From Verrucomicrobiota bacterium (GTDB lineage: Bacteria; Verrucomicrobiota; Verrucomicrobiia; Verrucomicrobiales; DEV007): DNA of 61,602 nucleotides. This document shows, one piece after another, positions 25,795 to 35,311 of this stretch. Both the position numbers and the translations under genes were made by a program. The stretch covers positions 1 through 61,602 of the forward strand of contig CAUJIH010000082.1 of the NCBI GenBank assembly GCA_963205275.1, in the 5' to 3' direction. How positions within the stretch are numbered: the stretch's first letter is position 1; each line of letters starts with the position of its first letter. The notes beneath the pieces are model-generated. The model did not search any database, was not told the DNA's origin, and saw nothing but the letters and a program-made list of their open reading frames with translations.

Positions 25795-26349
25795 ATGCGA
25801 ATCATTGCCGGACAATCAGGCAGCGTCCCTCTGCTGGTTCCTCGTTCTCTCACTCGTCCGACGACTGACCGAGTACGAGAGGCCCTCTTCGCTGCTCTCG
25901 GCGATCTGGTACCCGGTGCTCGCGTGCTCGATCTGTTCGCCGGAAGTGGATCGCTGGGGATAGAGTCGCTGAGTCGCGGTGCCAGCTCCGCTGATTTCGT
26001 GGAATCGGATTCGGACGCATGCCGAATTATTGGGAAGAACTTAGTGAAGACCAGACTCTCACCGGGAAAGGTCTTTCATCGCGACGTGATGACCTTCCTC
26101 ACTACGCTTCACCCTGAGTCCTACGATCTAATATTCGCTGATCCGCCGTACGGACGCGATGAGTCGTCGAGAGATAGGATCGCAAGACTCCTCCGCGCAC
26201 ACTCTCTCGCACAGGCGCTCGCCCCCGATGGAATTTTTTTACTTGAGACTCTGGCGAGTGAGCCCTTTCCTGAGAATCATCTCTGGAACGAAAATGAATC
26301 TCGCATCTACGGCACGACGCGAATCTCATTCCTCAAACCTCTGAGATAG
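25795..26349 (+). CDS. rsmD: 16S rRNA (guanine(966)-N2)-methyltransferase RsmD
   Basis: The 184-residue Rossmann methyltransferase begins MRIIAG and carries RPTTDRVREALF, the SAM-binding LDLFAGSGSLGIE and the catalytic FADPPYGRD. It methylates G966 of 16S rRNA during 30S assembly. Size and motif order are standard. It starts a plus-strand run of rsmD, waaA, plsY and gpsA. Confidence 0.95.
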   Translation: MRIIAGQSGSVPLLVPRSLTRPTTDRVREALFAALGDLVPGARVLDLFAGSGSLGIESLSRGASSADFVESDSDACRIIGKNLVKTRLSPGKVFHRDVMTFLTTLHPESYDLIFADPPYGRDESSRDRIARLLRAHSLAQALAPDGIFLLETLASEPFPENHLWNENESRIYGTTRISFLKPLR

Positions 26350-26382
26350 ATTTTTAGGCATCGCCCTGCTTTACGTTTCACG

Positions 26383-27756
26383 ATGCGAGTATTCGTCTAC
26401 ATTTTATATAATCTTCTCCTCCCTCCGCTTCTGCTTTTGGGCTTACCTTCCTTTCTGATCAAAGGATTCCGCCGAGGAGGTCTAAGCCGCGGTTTTCCGC
26501 AGCGTCTTGGATTCCTGTCTTCAGCGACACTGGCACCGCTCGGAAAGGAGCGACCGCTCTGGATTCATGCAGTGAGTGTGGGCGAAGTTCTGATCGCGCT
26601 CAAGCTGATCGAATCTTTGGAGAGGAGTGCGCCAAAACTCCCAATTCTGCTGACGACGACAACCACGACAGGTTATCGGCTTGCATCGGAGCAGACTCGC
26701 TCTGGATTCGTCGTTTTGCACAATCCGGTTGACCTCCCGTGGATCGCTTGGAAATTTACCCAACGTATTGATCCTCTCGCGCTTCTATTGATCGAGTCGG
26801 AGCTCTGGCCGAACCTGATCGGGCTCCTTCACTTGCGTAGCGTGCCGGTGTTTCTCATCAATGCCCGCTTATCGCCGAGATCCGAGGCTAGATACCGCCG
26901 TTATCGGAGCCTCGTAAAACCTCTCGTGAGCCTGCTGGATGGAGTCACTGTTCCCTTCTCAGAAGATATCGCACGGTGGAGGGCCATCGGAATCGAGCAA
27001 AACAAGATTCAGGTGACGGGGAGCATTAAGTTTGACCACAAAGGAAGTTCGCAGCTTGATGAGGTCTTACTGACCGAACTGGCTGACTGGCTGGCCGACA
27101 CGGGCCTTCCCGCCGGATCGCAGATCCTGCTAGGCAGTAGCACGCATGAGGGAGAGGAGGTTCTGCTGGCGCGAGCCTTTCGCAATCTGCGAGAGGAATT
27201 CCGTGATCTCGCACTGGTTCTGGTTCCCCGCCATGCCGAGCGCGGCTCGGGCATCGCAACGCAGCTTCAGGCGGATAAATTTTCTCCCGTGCTTAGAAGC
27301 GGGCGAGCAGGCTTTGGTGCCGAATCAGTTGAAAAGACTGAGGCGAAAGAAAATCGCATCTGGATCGCGGATACGACGGGTGAACTCCGCACTTGGTATC
27401 ATCTAGCGGAACTCGTCGTGGTGGGGAAGAGCTTTCGCAGCGGAGGCGGTCAAAATCCGGTGGAACCGATCCTCGCCCATCGCCCCGTGATCGTTGGCCC
27501 CCTGATGCAAAATTTCGCCGATCCCGTCGCAGAGCTGCTACGAGTAAACGGCATTCGTCAGGTCGATGCTGATGAAGCATTAATTCCGGCGATTCGAGAA
27601 TTTCTTCGCGTTCCCGCTCTCGGCAAAGAAATGGCTCGACGCGGAGTCGCTGCCATGACGATTCACGCGGGCGCTGCTGATCGCAATACCGCATGGATTC
27701 TGGATCACTTACCCTACTCAGACGCGATTAGGGATCGGGATTCTGACAAGCTCTAG
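26383..27756 (+). CDS. waaA: 3-deoxy-D-manno-octulosonic acid (Kdo) transferase WaaA
   Basis: The 457-residue GT-B glycosyltransferase is anchored by an N-terminal hydrophobic helix. It adds Kdo to lipid A precursor at the inner membrane, showing that the organism makes lipopolysaccharide. Visible blocks are WIHAVSVGEV, ARLSPRSEARYRR, VTGSIKFD, GSSTHEGEE, VPRHAERG and the donor-site GGGQNPVEP. It lies 33 bases after rsmD. Confidence 0.95.
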   Translation: MRVFVYILYNLLLPPLLLLGLPSFLIKGFRRGGLSRGFPQRLGFLSSATLAPLGKERPLWIHAVSVGEVLIALKLIESLERSAPKLPILLTTTTTTGYRLASEQTRSGFVVLHNPVDLPWIAWKFTQRIDPLALLLIESELWPNLIGLLHLRSVPVFLINARLSPRSEARYRRYRSLVKPLVSLLDGVTVPFSEDIARWRAIGIEQNKIQVTGSIKFDHKGSSQLDEVLLTELADWLADTGLPAGSQILLGSSTHEGEEVLLARAFRNLREEFRDLALVLVPRHAERGSGIATQLQADKFSPVLRSGRAGFGAESVEKTEAKENRIWIADTTGELRTWYHLAELVVVGKSFRSGGGQNPVEPILAHRPVIVGPLMQNFADPVAELLRVNGIRQVDADEALIPAIREFLRVPALGKEMARRGVAAMTIHAGAADRNTAWILDHLPYSDAIRDRDSDKL

Positions 27757-27815
27757 CTAGACAGATTTCTCACGATCCTTCAAGATCGAGGCACTTCCCC
27801 TCTCTTTTACCTCTC

Positions 27816-28463
27816 ATGTCAGACTCCCTTCCTTCGCTCTTCCAATACTGGCCTATCCTCCTCGCCTATCTCGTGGGAGCTACTCCTTTCGGATACATCG
27901 CAGGACGAATGCGTGGAATCGATTTGCGGCAGCATGGTAGTGGTAACATCGGAGCGACGAATGCCATTCGCGTACTTGGGAAGCCTATTGGCATCGCAGT
28001 TTTCCTCTGTGATGCAATCAAGGGCTGCGTGCCCGTTTGCATCGCCCTGAAGGTGTCAGATTCTTCTTTTATTCATATCGCCACGGCGATGGCTGCCATT
28101 CTCGGCCACACATACACTTTCTGGTTGAGGTTCAAAGGCGGAAAAGGCGTCGCCACTACCACGGGTGCCTTGCTGCCGATTCTCCCTTGGACGCTGTTCG
28201 TCGCTCTGATCACCTGGATCGTCACAGTGCGCATCACTCGCTATGTATCCGTTGCCTCCATCGCCGCAGCACTAGTGGTCCCGATCACGATTACTTTCCA
28301 AGCGTGGCTGTCTGGGCGTTGGGATCCCGTGATTCTTTGCTTCGGCGTCATTCTCTGCGCACTGGTAATCTGGAAACATCGTAGTAATATTGCCCGACTC
28401 CGTCGTGGTGAAGAAAACCGAATTATTCGACGCTCCTCCTCTAACCCATCCAACCCATCCTGA
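27816..28463 (+). CDS. plsY: Glycerol-3-phosphate acyltransferase PlsY
   Basis: The 215-residue polytopic membrane enzyme transfers acyl groups from acyl phosphate to glycerol-3-phosphate, the first step of phospholipid synthesis. The three family motifs are present: the SGNIGATNA loop, KGGKGVATT and a later membrane block. The C-terminus ends in a short duplicated NPSNPS tail encoded by a 9-base repeat. Its stop is one base before the gpsA start, and the two enzymes act in sequence. Confidence 0.95.
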   Translation: MSDSLPSLFQYWPILLAYLVGATPFGYIAGRMRGIDLRQHGSGNIGATNAIRVLGKPIGIAVFLCDAIKGCVPVCIALKVSDSSFIHIATAMAAILGHTYTFWLRFKGGKGVATTTGALLPILPWTLFVALITWIVTVRITRYVSVASIAAALVVPITITFQAWLSGRWDPVILCFGVILCALVIWKHRSNIARLRRGEENRIIRRSSSNPSNPS

Positions 28464-28464
28464 T

Positions 28465-29463
28465 ATGATTGATCGCGCCGCCATCCTCGGGGCCGGAAGC
28501 TGGGGCACCGCCTTGTCCATCGTCCTTGCAGACCGAGGGCTCGACGTCCTTCTCTACGGAAATGAACCGGAGACTTATGAGGAAATTCAGTCACAGCACA
28601 GAAATTCTCGCTACCTTCCCGAAGTCGATCTCCCGGAATCTGTCCGTCCGACCCTAGAACTGGCGGAAGTTATTGATTCGCCACTTCTTCTATTGGTCGT
28701 ACCATCCCAGGTAGCCCGCTTAGTTTTAACCAAACTCCGTGACATCGGACTCCCCACCTCGACCGTGATTCTCAACTGCACGAAGGGAATCGACCCGTCA
28801 AGCGGAAAGCTGATGCATGAACTCGTCTCTGAGTTCTTTCCCGACAATCCGGTCGCCGTTTTGTCCGGTCCGAGCCACGCGGAGGAAGTCGCTCAGCGCA
28901 AGGCGACTCTGGCAACAATCGGCTGTGAGAATCAGGTGATCGCCACTCAGTTGCAGGAAATCTTTTTTACTCCCTTCTTTCGGACTTATACCAGCGAGGA
29001 TGTCATAGGAATCGAACTCGGAGGAGTGGTCAAGAATGTCTTTGCCATCGCCGCAGGAGCCATTGATGGTCTTGGACTCGGAGACAATGCGAAAGCGGCC
29101 ATGCTCACACGGGGACTAGCAGAAATGGCTCGACTCGGCGTCGCTATGGGAGCCAGAGAAGAAACGTTTCGCGGACTCAGCGGAATCGGTGATCTCATCG
29201 TCACATGCTACAGCGTCCACAGTCGAAATAATCGGGTCGGCAGACTGCTCGGCTCTGGCAGAACTCTGGAGGAAGCGATTGCGCAGATGAATCAAGTCGC
29301 CGAAGGCGTTCCGAATGCAAAAAATGCCTATGAACTCGCCCGTCGGCTCAAGGTGCGGACACCCCTGATCGACCAAGCTTACGCCGTACTTCACTGCAAA
29401 AAGTCCCCCGCTCTAGCGCTCCGGGAACTACTAGACCGCGATCTCCGAAGTGAAGCCGAGTGA
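28465..29463 (+). CDS. gpsA: NAD(P)H-dependent glycerol-3-phosphate dehydrogenase GpsA
   Basis: GpsA makes sn-glycerol-3-phosphate from dihydroxyacetone phosphate and feeds PlsY directly upstream. The N-terminus has GAGSWGTALS, followed by the NCTKGID and LSGPSHAEEV blocks and the active-site GGVVKNVFAIAAG lysine segment. The ATG at 28465 gives 332 residues, matches the family start, and follows the plsY stop by one base. Ordinary housekeeping gene. Confidence 0.95.
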   Translation: MIDRAAILGAGSWGTALSIVLADRGLDVLLYGNEPETYEEIQSQHRNSRYLPEVDLPESVRPTLELAEVIDSPLLLLVVPSQVARLVLTKLRDIGLPTSTVILNCTKGIDPSSGKLMHELVSEFFPDNPVAVLSGPSHAEEVAQRKATLATIGCENQVIATQLQEIFFTPFFRTYTSEDVIGIELGGVVKNVFAIAAGAIDGLGLGDNAKAAMLTRGLAEMARLGVAMGAREETFRGLSGIGDLIVTCYSVHSRNNRVGRLLGSGRTLEEAIAQMNQVAEGVPNAKNAYELARRLKVRTPLIDQAYAVLHCKKSPALALRELLDRDLRSEAE

Positions 29464-29518
29464 AGTGAATCAGCCACGCCTCCTGTCGTGTTGGAAAACA
29501 TCAATCAGCCGATTCTGC

Positions 29519-31126
29519 TTAGCCTCGATACCCATCGATGACTAATCCGCTGAGGAATCGATCCGGGTCATCCACCGCTTCCACAGTAACCGTGAAGGTG
29601 GACTTACCAGTATTTTTCTTCACCAAAGAGAGTCCATATTGAAAGTCACGAAATTGTCTGGCGCAGAACTCCTGCACATTCTCTCCTTTCTCAGCAGCTA
29701 GGATACCGACTCGCAGAGCCGCTGCCGGAGCGAAATCCAGCCGCACTCCATGCCCTTCCTCAAATTCTCGTTGATATTCTGCCAACTCAGCCACCAGTTG
29801 GGGGTCAGCGACAGGTTCAATCGTTCGGAGCAGCTCCGCTAAGGCCTCCGCCGGATTCAGAGTGAGATCTTCCGTAATGACGAGTTCCGTCGCGGTCGTT
29901 CCAGGCAGCTCGTATTTGAAATTTCGCAAGAGCTTCTCGCATACCGTCATCAGTCCTCGCGCTCCCGTTTTCTCCTGTGCGGCAGCTTCTGCGATCCGAT
30001 GAAGTGCCGCATCCTGAAACTCCGCTCGAATGCCAAAAGACTCGAATTCACGCTCGTATTGCCGAATGATACTTCCTTCGGAATGCTTCAGAATTTCGAA
30101 CAAATCATCCGCATCCAAACTCTCACAGACGACTCTCACCGGAAGACGACCAATAAACTCCGCCTCAAATCCGAATTCGATGAAATCATGAGTAATCGGC
30201 TCGTGAACAGATTGAGCCTTCGAGGCATCCGCTTGTCCGTCTGCGAGGAAACCAATCGCTCCTTTGTGAAGACGGCGCTCCATGATTTTTTGAAGTCCCG
30301 AAAACGCACCGCTCACTACGAAAAGAATATTCCGCGTGTTGATCGTGTCGCGAGACGGCCTTCTAGAGCGATCACGATCAAGAAGCGCCTGCATCTGCGC
30401 ATGAATATCCTGTGAATTTCTCACCGTCACGTCCGTCTCCTCCATCAGCTTCAAGAGTGTCGTTTGCACACCTCGCCCACTCACGTCACGCCCACTGATA
30501 TTCGAGGAAGAGGCGATCTTGTCGATCTCGTCGATATAAATGATCCCGTATTGCGCTAACTCCACATCGCCATCTGCCTTCTGAACGAGTTCTCGGACCA
30601 GATCATCCACATCTCCTCCCACATATCCCGTTTCCGAAAATTTCGTGGCATCTGCTTTGACAAAAGGGACGCCGACCAGATCGGCAATATGCTTCACTAG
30701 ATAAGTTTTTCCCACTCCTGTTGGGCCTAGGATAATCACGTTTTGCTTCGCGAACTCGACTTGGTTGGCAGCTTCCGGATCGGACTTGCGCAACTTACGC
30801 AAATACTTCGCGTGGTTATAGTGATCGCAGACAGCGATGGCTAACGTCTTCTTCGCCTCATCCTGCCGAATTACGAAACGGTCGAGATATTCCTTGATCT
30901 GTCGAGGCAATAGATTGAATTCCAGAACAGAATTCAGCTTCTCATCGCTCCGTAAATCATGGCTCTCTCCGCTGTGATCCGACTCCTCCTCGCTCGAATC
31001 ATCCAGATCGGAATGGACTTGAAAGAGATCCATCCCCGGAAAGCTGGTTCGGAAGAGGTCTGAAAACTTCTTCGAAAACTCATCGGAGCCGGGCATTGCC
31101 TCTTCATCGTCGTCTTTACTCGCCAT
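29519..31126 (-). CDS. ClpX-like AAA+ ATPase without the zinc-binding domain
   Basis: About 535 residues. The AAA+ core matches ClpX: Walker A GPTGVGKT (near residue 130), Walker B IIYIDEIDKI, the GYVGGDVDD pore-1 type loop, sensor and arginine-finger region near EFIGRLP, and GARGLM in the small domain. An IGF tripeptide (KGAIGFLAD) sits where ClpX contacts ClpP. The N-terminal Cys4 zinc domain of ClpX is absent; instead there is an acidic D/E/S-rich leader of about 80 residues. The C-terminus carries about 120 extra residues with a repeated QREFEEGHGV-type helix. It probably unfolds proteins for ClpP or acts alone. It lies downstream of the Ser/Thr kinase gene. Confidence 0.85.
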   Translation of the reverse strand: MASKDDDEEAMPGSDEFSKKFSDLFRTSFPGMDLFQVHSDLDDSSEEESDHSGESHDLRSDEKLNSVLEFNLLPRQIKEYLDRFVIRQDEAKKTLAIAVCDHYNHAKYLRKLRKSDPEAANQVEFAKQNVIILGPTGVGKTYLVKHIADLVGVPFVKADATKFSETGYVGGDVDDLVRELVQKADGDVELAQYGIIYIDEIDKIASSSNISGRDVSGRGVQTTLLKLMEETDVTVRNSQDIHAQMQALLDRDRSRRPSRDTINTRNILFVVSGAFSGLQKIMERRLHKGAIGFLADGQADASKAQSVHEPITHDFIEFGFEAEFIGRLPVRVVCESLDADDLFEILKHSEGSIIRQYEREFESFGIRAEFQDAALHRIAEAAAQEKTGARGLMTVCEKLLRNFKYELPGTTATELVITEDLTLNPAEALAELLRTIEPVADPQLVAELAEYQREFEEGHGVRLDFAPAAALRVGILAAEKGENVQEFCARQFRDFQYGLSLVKKNTGKSTFTVTVEAVDDPDRFLSGLVIDGYRG

Positions 31127-31189
31127 AACTCTATCGCCTACTTTCCGGCACACTCTTAAGCACTGCAAGCGCACAGTCAGAAAAGCGAA

Positions 31190-32986
31190 TCACTTGGGCA
31201 CAGTCACGCCCATGAGCTTTCTCAGTTCTTCGATCCGTTCTAGTCGTCGCTGCAGCAGACGAGGAGCCGCCCCTTTCGTCTTCAATGCCCCGATACCCTT
31301 CTTCAACGCATCTTCTGCTGAGGCAAGTTCTTCTGGCGTAAACGATGCGGCTGGGTTTGGAAGCTGCTGAATCAGGGCAAAATCCTCAAGAAACGGGACT
31401 ACCTGTCCCTTTAAAGATTCCATCCACGCATAGGATTCAAGTGTCAGAGTTCCCGAAAATGTGCGCAGTAATTCCCCGCCGGAGTTGAATTCTCCCTGCT
31501 GCCAATTCTTTAGACCGGTGACAAGAAGGCCGAGAGCATCCACAGTCTCCGGAGAAAATTTCGTCTGATCAGGGAGCGCAGGTAGTGGATCAGTCATTAA
31601 CGCAGACGTTTGCCGAAGAAATTTCACCACTTCTTCGCTCGCACCAGGCTCTGGGGCGATCATTTCAACCTGCTGAAACGCCCGTCTTGCCTTTTCCAAG
31701 TCACCGTTGAAGAGCTCACTAGTCCCCTGAAAGAAACGACACCATATCAATATCGAACCAGGCAGTGAAGAATTCGTCGTCAATTCATCGAAGGCCTTTC
31801 CCGAGGTGGCAAAGGCCCCTTTCACTAACTCCTCCCGTGCAGTCTGAAAGCGTTCAATGGCACCACTCTCCCTGACTGAAATTACTCGCTCATTTGAGAT
31901 GGTATTCAGACTGCCTTCCTCCTCAATGGTCGGGTTAAATCCATTCACTACGAAAATCGCAACCAACACCCCGATCAGCAAGGCGCCGCCGATCATCATC
32001 CAAAGAGGAACTCCTTCGACTTGTGGTTTCGATCTTCCTCTTTCCGGATCCGACTGCGCCTGGCGAACTTTTTCAATTGTCGTAATTAACTGAGAATAGG
32101 AAGATACTCGATCTTCTGGACGGTAGGCCATCATGTCCTCAACCAGCGCGACAGTGCCGTCGGAGAGACCCGGTGCCTCAGATTTCAGGTAGATCGGCTG
32201 ATGCTTAATTTCCCTCAGCTCATCCAGTGATGAAGTATTCGCGTCAAAAGGCGGATGTCCTGTCAGAGCATGATAGAGCGTCGCTCCTAAGCTGTAAATA
32301 TCCCCGAGCAGTGTATCCGGCGCTCCGTCGAGTTTCTCGGGAGGGACGTAAAACGGAGTTGCCCAGAGTTCGTCCGACAGATCCTCTCCCCCCTGCTGAA
32401 GAGCGAGTCCGAAGTCCACGATTTTCGCTGTTCCGTCTCCTGTTACCAATATATTCCCCGGTTTAATATCGCGATGAATTAGGCCTTCCTCCTGCGCAGC
32501 ATTGAGCCCTCTCGCCACATCGTGTGCGATGGAGAGAACATCCGCTTCCGGCAAGATTCGGTGGCTTGCGATGAGCTGCTCCAAACTCGTCGCTTGAAGC
32601 AACTCCATCGCGATGTAGAAGTACCCGTTATCCTCACCCACGGAGAACACTTTAACCACATTCGGATGTACGATGGAGGCCGTCAGTTTTGCCTCGCGCT
32701 CAAACATCGCAGTCAGAGTCGCATCATGCGTCAGCGTGTGATGTAACACCTTGAGAGCCACCTCTCGCCTCAGGTTCTGATCGATTGCTCGAAAGACCTG
32801 ACTCATCCCGCCCTCACCCAGAACGCCGATAATTTCGTATTGCCCCATCGTCGTCCGCACCCGAATAAACGTCGCGCAGTGTGGGCATTCGATCTTTGAG
32901 TAGGGAGCGACTGATGTCACATCCAGCACCCCTCCGCACTCCGGGCAGTGGTTAAGTAAAGGGGGAGTGACTGACTCTTCTTCCAT
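31190..32986 (-). CDS. Membrane Ser/Thr protein kinase with N-terminal zinc ribbon
   Basis: The 598-residue protein opens with a zinc ribbon (CPEC near residue 15, CPHC near residue 35). An STKc kinase domain (about 48-310) follows, with GEGGMSQVF, the VAIK-type lysine in VALKVL, HRDIKPGNIL and DFGLAL, all intact. One membrane span comes next (about 328-348), then an external C-terminal region of about 250 residues with TPR-like helices. It should phosphorylate cytoplasmic targets in response to an envelope signal. The ClpX-like gene starts 63 bases downstream on the same strand, so the two may be functionally linked. Confidence 0.92.
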   Translation of the reverse strand: MEEESVTPPLLNHCPECGGVLDVTSVAPYSKIECPHCATFIRVRTTMGQYEIIGVLGEGGMSQVFRAIDQNLRREVALKVLHHTLTHDATLTAMFEREAKLTASIVHPNVVKVFSVGEDNGYFYIAMELLQATSLEQLIASHRILPEADVLSIAHDVARGLNAAQEEGLIHRDIKPGNILVTGDGTAKIVDFGLALQQGGEDLSDELWATPFYVPPEKLDGAPDTLLGDIYSLGATLYHALTGHPPFDANTSSLDELREIKHQPIYLKSEAPGLSDGTVALVEDMMAYRPEDRVSSYSQLITTIEKVRQAQSDPERGRSKPQVEGVPLWMMIGGALLIGVLVAIFVVNGFNPTIEEEGSLNTISNERVISVRESGAIERFQTAREELVKGAFATSGKAFDELTTNSSLPGSILIWCRFFQGTSELFNGDLEKARRAFQQVEMIAPEPGASEEVVKFLRQTSALMTDPLPALPDQTKFSPETVDALGLLVTGLKNWQQGEFNSGGELLRTFSGTLTLESYAWMESLKGQVVPFLEDFALIQQLPNPAASFTPEELASAEDALKKGIGALKTKGAAPRLLQRRLERIEELRKLMGVTVPK

Positions 32987-33315
32987 TGAGAGCGACCATC
33001 AGGATTCGACGGGATGGAGCATCGCCAGTTTATGCAACTGCGACGTGAGGTCCAGACAATTCCCCAACTCTTTCACGGTTCCCTTACAATTCTTGAGCCA
33101 ATTTTCGAGCCAGTCATTTTGTCAAAATTGGACTCCGGACAGATCCATTCGAACTTCGCGATCACGATCAGGAGATGATCAGAGATCATCCGGCCAAGAA
33201 GGTCAGAAACTAGCGATGGAAACAGTGCTACCTACTGATCAGCACTCGCCTTTTTACCAAGTGCTCAGATTATGCTGAACACTCACACAATCTCCGTCGG
33301 GCTTAAATCAGAACC
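32987..33315. other. Intergenic stretch between ShlB-like and kinase genes
   Basis: No gene is called. It contains a perfect inverted repeat GATGATC-AGA-GATCATC at 33174-33190 and a smaller one (ATTTTG-T-CAAAAT) near 33117-33129. Either could be a weak terminator or protein-binding site between the two minus-strand genes. A minus-strand frame of about 40 codons ends near 33005 but lacks a convincing start. Confidence 0.5.
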
Positions 33316-35175
33316 TTAAAATGTAGCCGTCGCTCCGATGTGAAAGCGTCCGGACTCGTCCGCAAACACATTCTCGGTGAAGACAGGATGACCATAATCG
33401 ACGCGGAGCTTGAACCAGTCACTGTAATTCCAGCGTAAACCAACTCCGACCGATCCCATTTGCATGTAGGAAGCCTCATTGGGCAACAGATCTTCATTTC
33501 CGAGATTCGCAGCATCAAAGAAGGCGAGGAAACGCAAGCTGTCAGTCTCATTCTCCCAGTCGAAGATACGTCCCAGAGAGAGCTCAGGGGTGTAGAGTTC
33601 GACCGTCGACCAGAATCCGTGATCGCCCCGTGCTACGCGCTGATCGAAGCCACGAACGGTATCATAACCACCCGCCCCAAGCTGTTCCGATGGTTGCAGA
33701 TTCCGATTGGCATCCTGACCTTCGATCTTGAAGCGTAGCGACCAGTCGTCATGCAGACGACGCTGATGCTCGAAGCTCGCGATTGCGTAGAAATAGTCCG
33801 CAGTAGACAATCTTCGGGATGCATCGAATGTCGCATCTGAGTTCTGGTCATTGAATCCGCCTGGTGAATACACCCCACGGATATTAAACTGCGACACTCC
33901 TCGACGATGCTGAATCGTCTCCTGATAACCCAAGCTGAACTGGAAAATTTCCACTCGAGAACCGAAGATCTGGGTGTTTCCCGCGTTGGAGAAGTCGATG
34001 AACTCCAAGTTGTTGCCGTTTGATTTCCAGTCGAACCCAAAATCCATTTCACGCTGACGATTGGCTGTCCCATCCAAGGGGATGCTGTAGCGACCACTGA
34101 TCTGCGTATTTTCGCCGTCCGAGTCAAGTGTATTTCCGCCTCCAATCGGAATCGGATCGGAGTTGATGTCGGCATAAGAAGCCAGAACCGTAAACCAGTG
34201 TCTCCAAGGAAGAGCCTGTGTATAGACAAGTGAACTAGCTCGGACGTGTTCGAAATCCAAATCGCCCGTGTACTGATAGCTCAGGCTGCGATTCGGTCCG
34301 AAAACATCACCAAAATTGAATCCGAAGATGAAGCGATCCTGTCCGAGATAATCGACTCCGGAATCCTCATAACCCAGATAGAACCAGTTCGCTCGCGTAT
34401 CATAACTTTTAAGAATGACATCAGTAGTCCCGAATTCATAACCGGGTGCATATACCATGTCGATCTTGCGATAGGGACTACGATTCACCCAAGACAGATC
34501 GCGTAGAACATCAGAAGCACGGATGACTTCCCCCTTCTTGATACGCATCTGACTACGGATAAATTCTTCCTTGTCCGCATCAACTCCTTCAACCCGGATA
34601 CGAGCCAACTTCGATTCGATCACCACCAACTGAACGACGCCAGAAGTAATATCCTGCTCGGGGATGAGAACGTCCACCACGGGGCGATCCCCTTCGCGAT
34701 ACGCCACGATGACATCTTTTACCATCTGATCCAGAGAGGACAGTGATACAGGACGACCGATATAACTCTGCAGCACAAAGCCGACCTGACGAGGAAACTC
34801 ATCGAAATCGTGCCAGATTCCTTCGACTCCAGGCCAGCCATCGGGGCGCACATCACCAGGCTTCGGCAGAAGCACGATTCCCAAGAGCTTGTTCACTAAG
34901 TATTCCTCGTCACTACCACTGCCGACGCCGCCTTTCCCACTTCCTTCCTCCATGTGGAAGCGCCCGAGCTTATCGACTTTCAGAGGTCCTTCGCCCCCAC
35001 CACTATCGAGCACCGACCGAGTCTCGTACACCTTATTTTGTACGGTAGGCGGCAGGACATCCATCAGAATTTCCGTCCCGTATTGGTCCGTGACAGTTTG
35101 CTGGGCGCGAATCTGACCGGGCAGGAGGGCTAGTGCGGCCGTCGCAATACCGGTCAATAGGAGCTGAATTTTCAT
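33316..35175 (-). CDS. ShlB/FhaC/HecB-type outer-membrane protein (Omp85 superfamily, POTRA plus barrel)
   Basis: 619 residues with a clear signal peptide (LLLTGIATAALALLPG, cleaved after IRA). A POTRA-like region lies at about 125-255 (VDVLIPEQDITSGVVQLVVIE is typical of POTRA_2), then a 16-strand barrel rich in alternating aromatic residues. The Omp85 signature loop reads VRGFDQRVARGD. The C-terminal residue is Phe, as in outer-membrane barrels. Two-partner secretion barrels export a large TpsA protein, but none lies in this window. Before the POTRA is a 60-residue glycine/acidic linker. It is upstream of the kinase gene on the same strand. Confidence 0.88.
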   Translation of the reverse strand: MKIQLLLTGIATAALALLPGQIRAQQTVTDQYGTEILMDVLPPTVQNKVYETRSVLDSGGGEGPLKVDKLGRFHMEEGSGKGGVGSGSDEEYLVNKLLGIVLLPKPGDVRPDGWPGVEGIWHDFDEFPRQVGFVLQSYIGRPVSLSSLDQMVKDVIVAYREGDRPVVDVLIPEQDITSGVVQLVVIESKLARIRVEGVDADKEEFIRSQMRIKKGEVIRASDVLRDLSWVNRSPYRKIDMVYAPGYEFGTTDVILKSYDTRANWFYLGYEDSGVDYLGQDRFIFGFNFGDVFGPNRSLSYQYTGDLDFEHVRASSLVYTQALPWRHWFTVLASYADINSDPIPIGGGNTLDSDGENTQISGRYSIPLDGTANRQREMDFGFDWKSNGNNLEFIDFSNAGNTQIFGSRVEIFQFSLGYQETIQHRRGVSQFNIRGVYSPGGFNDQNSDATFDASRRLSTADYFYAIASFEHQRRLHDDWSLRFKIEGQDANRNLQPSEQLGAGGYDTVRGFDQRVARGDHGFWSTVELYTPELSLGRIFDWENETDSLRFLAFFDAANLGNEDLLPNEASYMQMGSVGVGLRWNYSDWFKLRVDYGHPVFTENVFADESGRFHIGATATF

Positions 35176-35311
35176 GAAAAAGGGGAAATTGCGGACAAAT
35201 TAGCCGCACTCGTTCTTACTGGCTTATCACAGGTTAGCAGGGATGAAAATGATTTTTTCGTTTTTTCTCAATTCTTTGATCACATTTCGATGCTAGAGGA
35301 GTCTTTGCAGA

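Noticed and set aside
33005..33120. Minus-strand frame of about 40 codons upstream of the kinase
   Set aside because: The peptide looks plausible but starts after a stop with no ATG or ribosome site.
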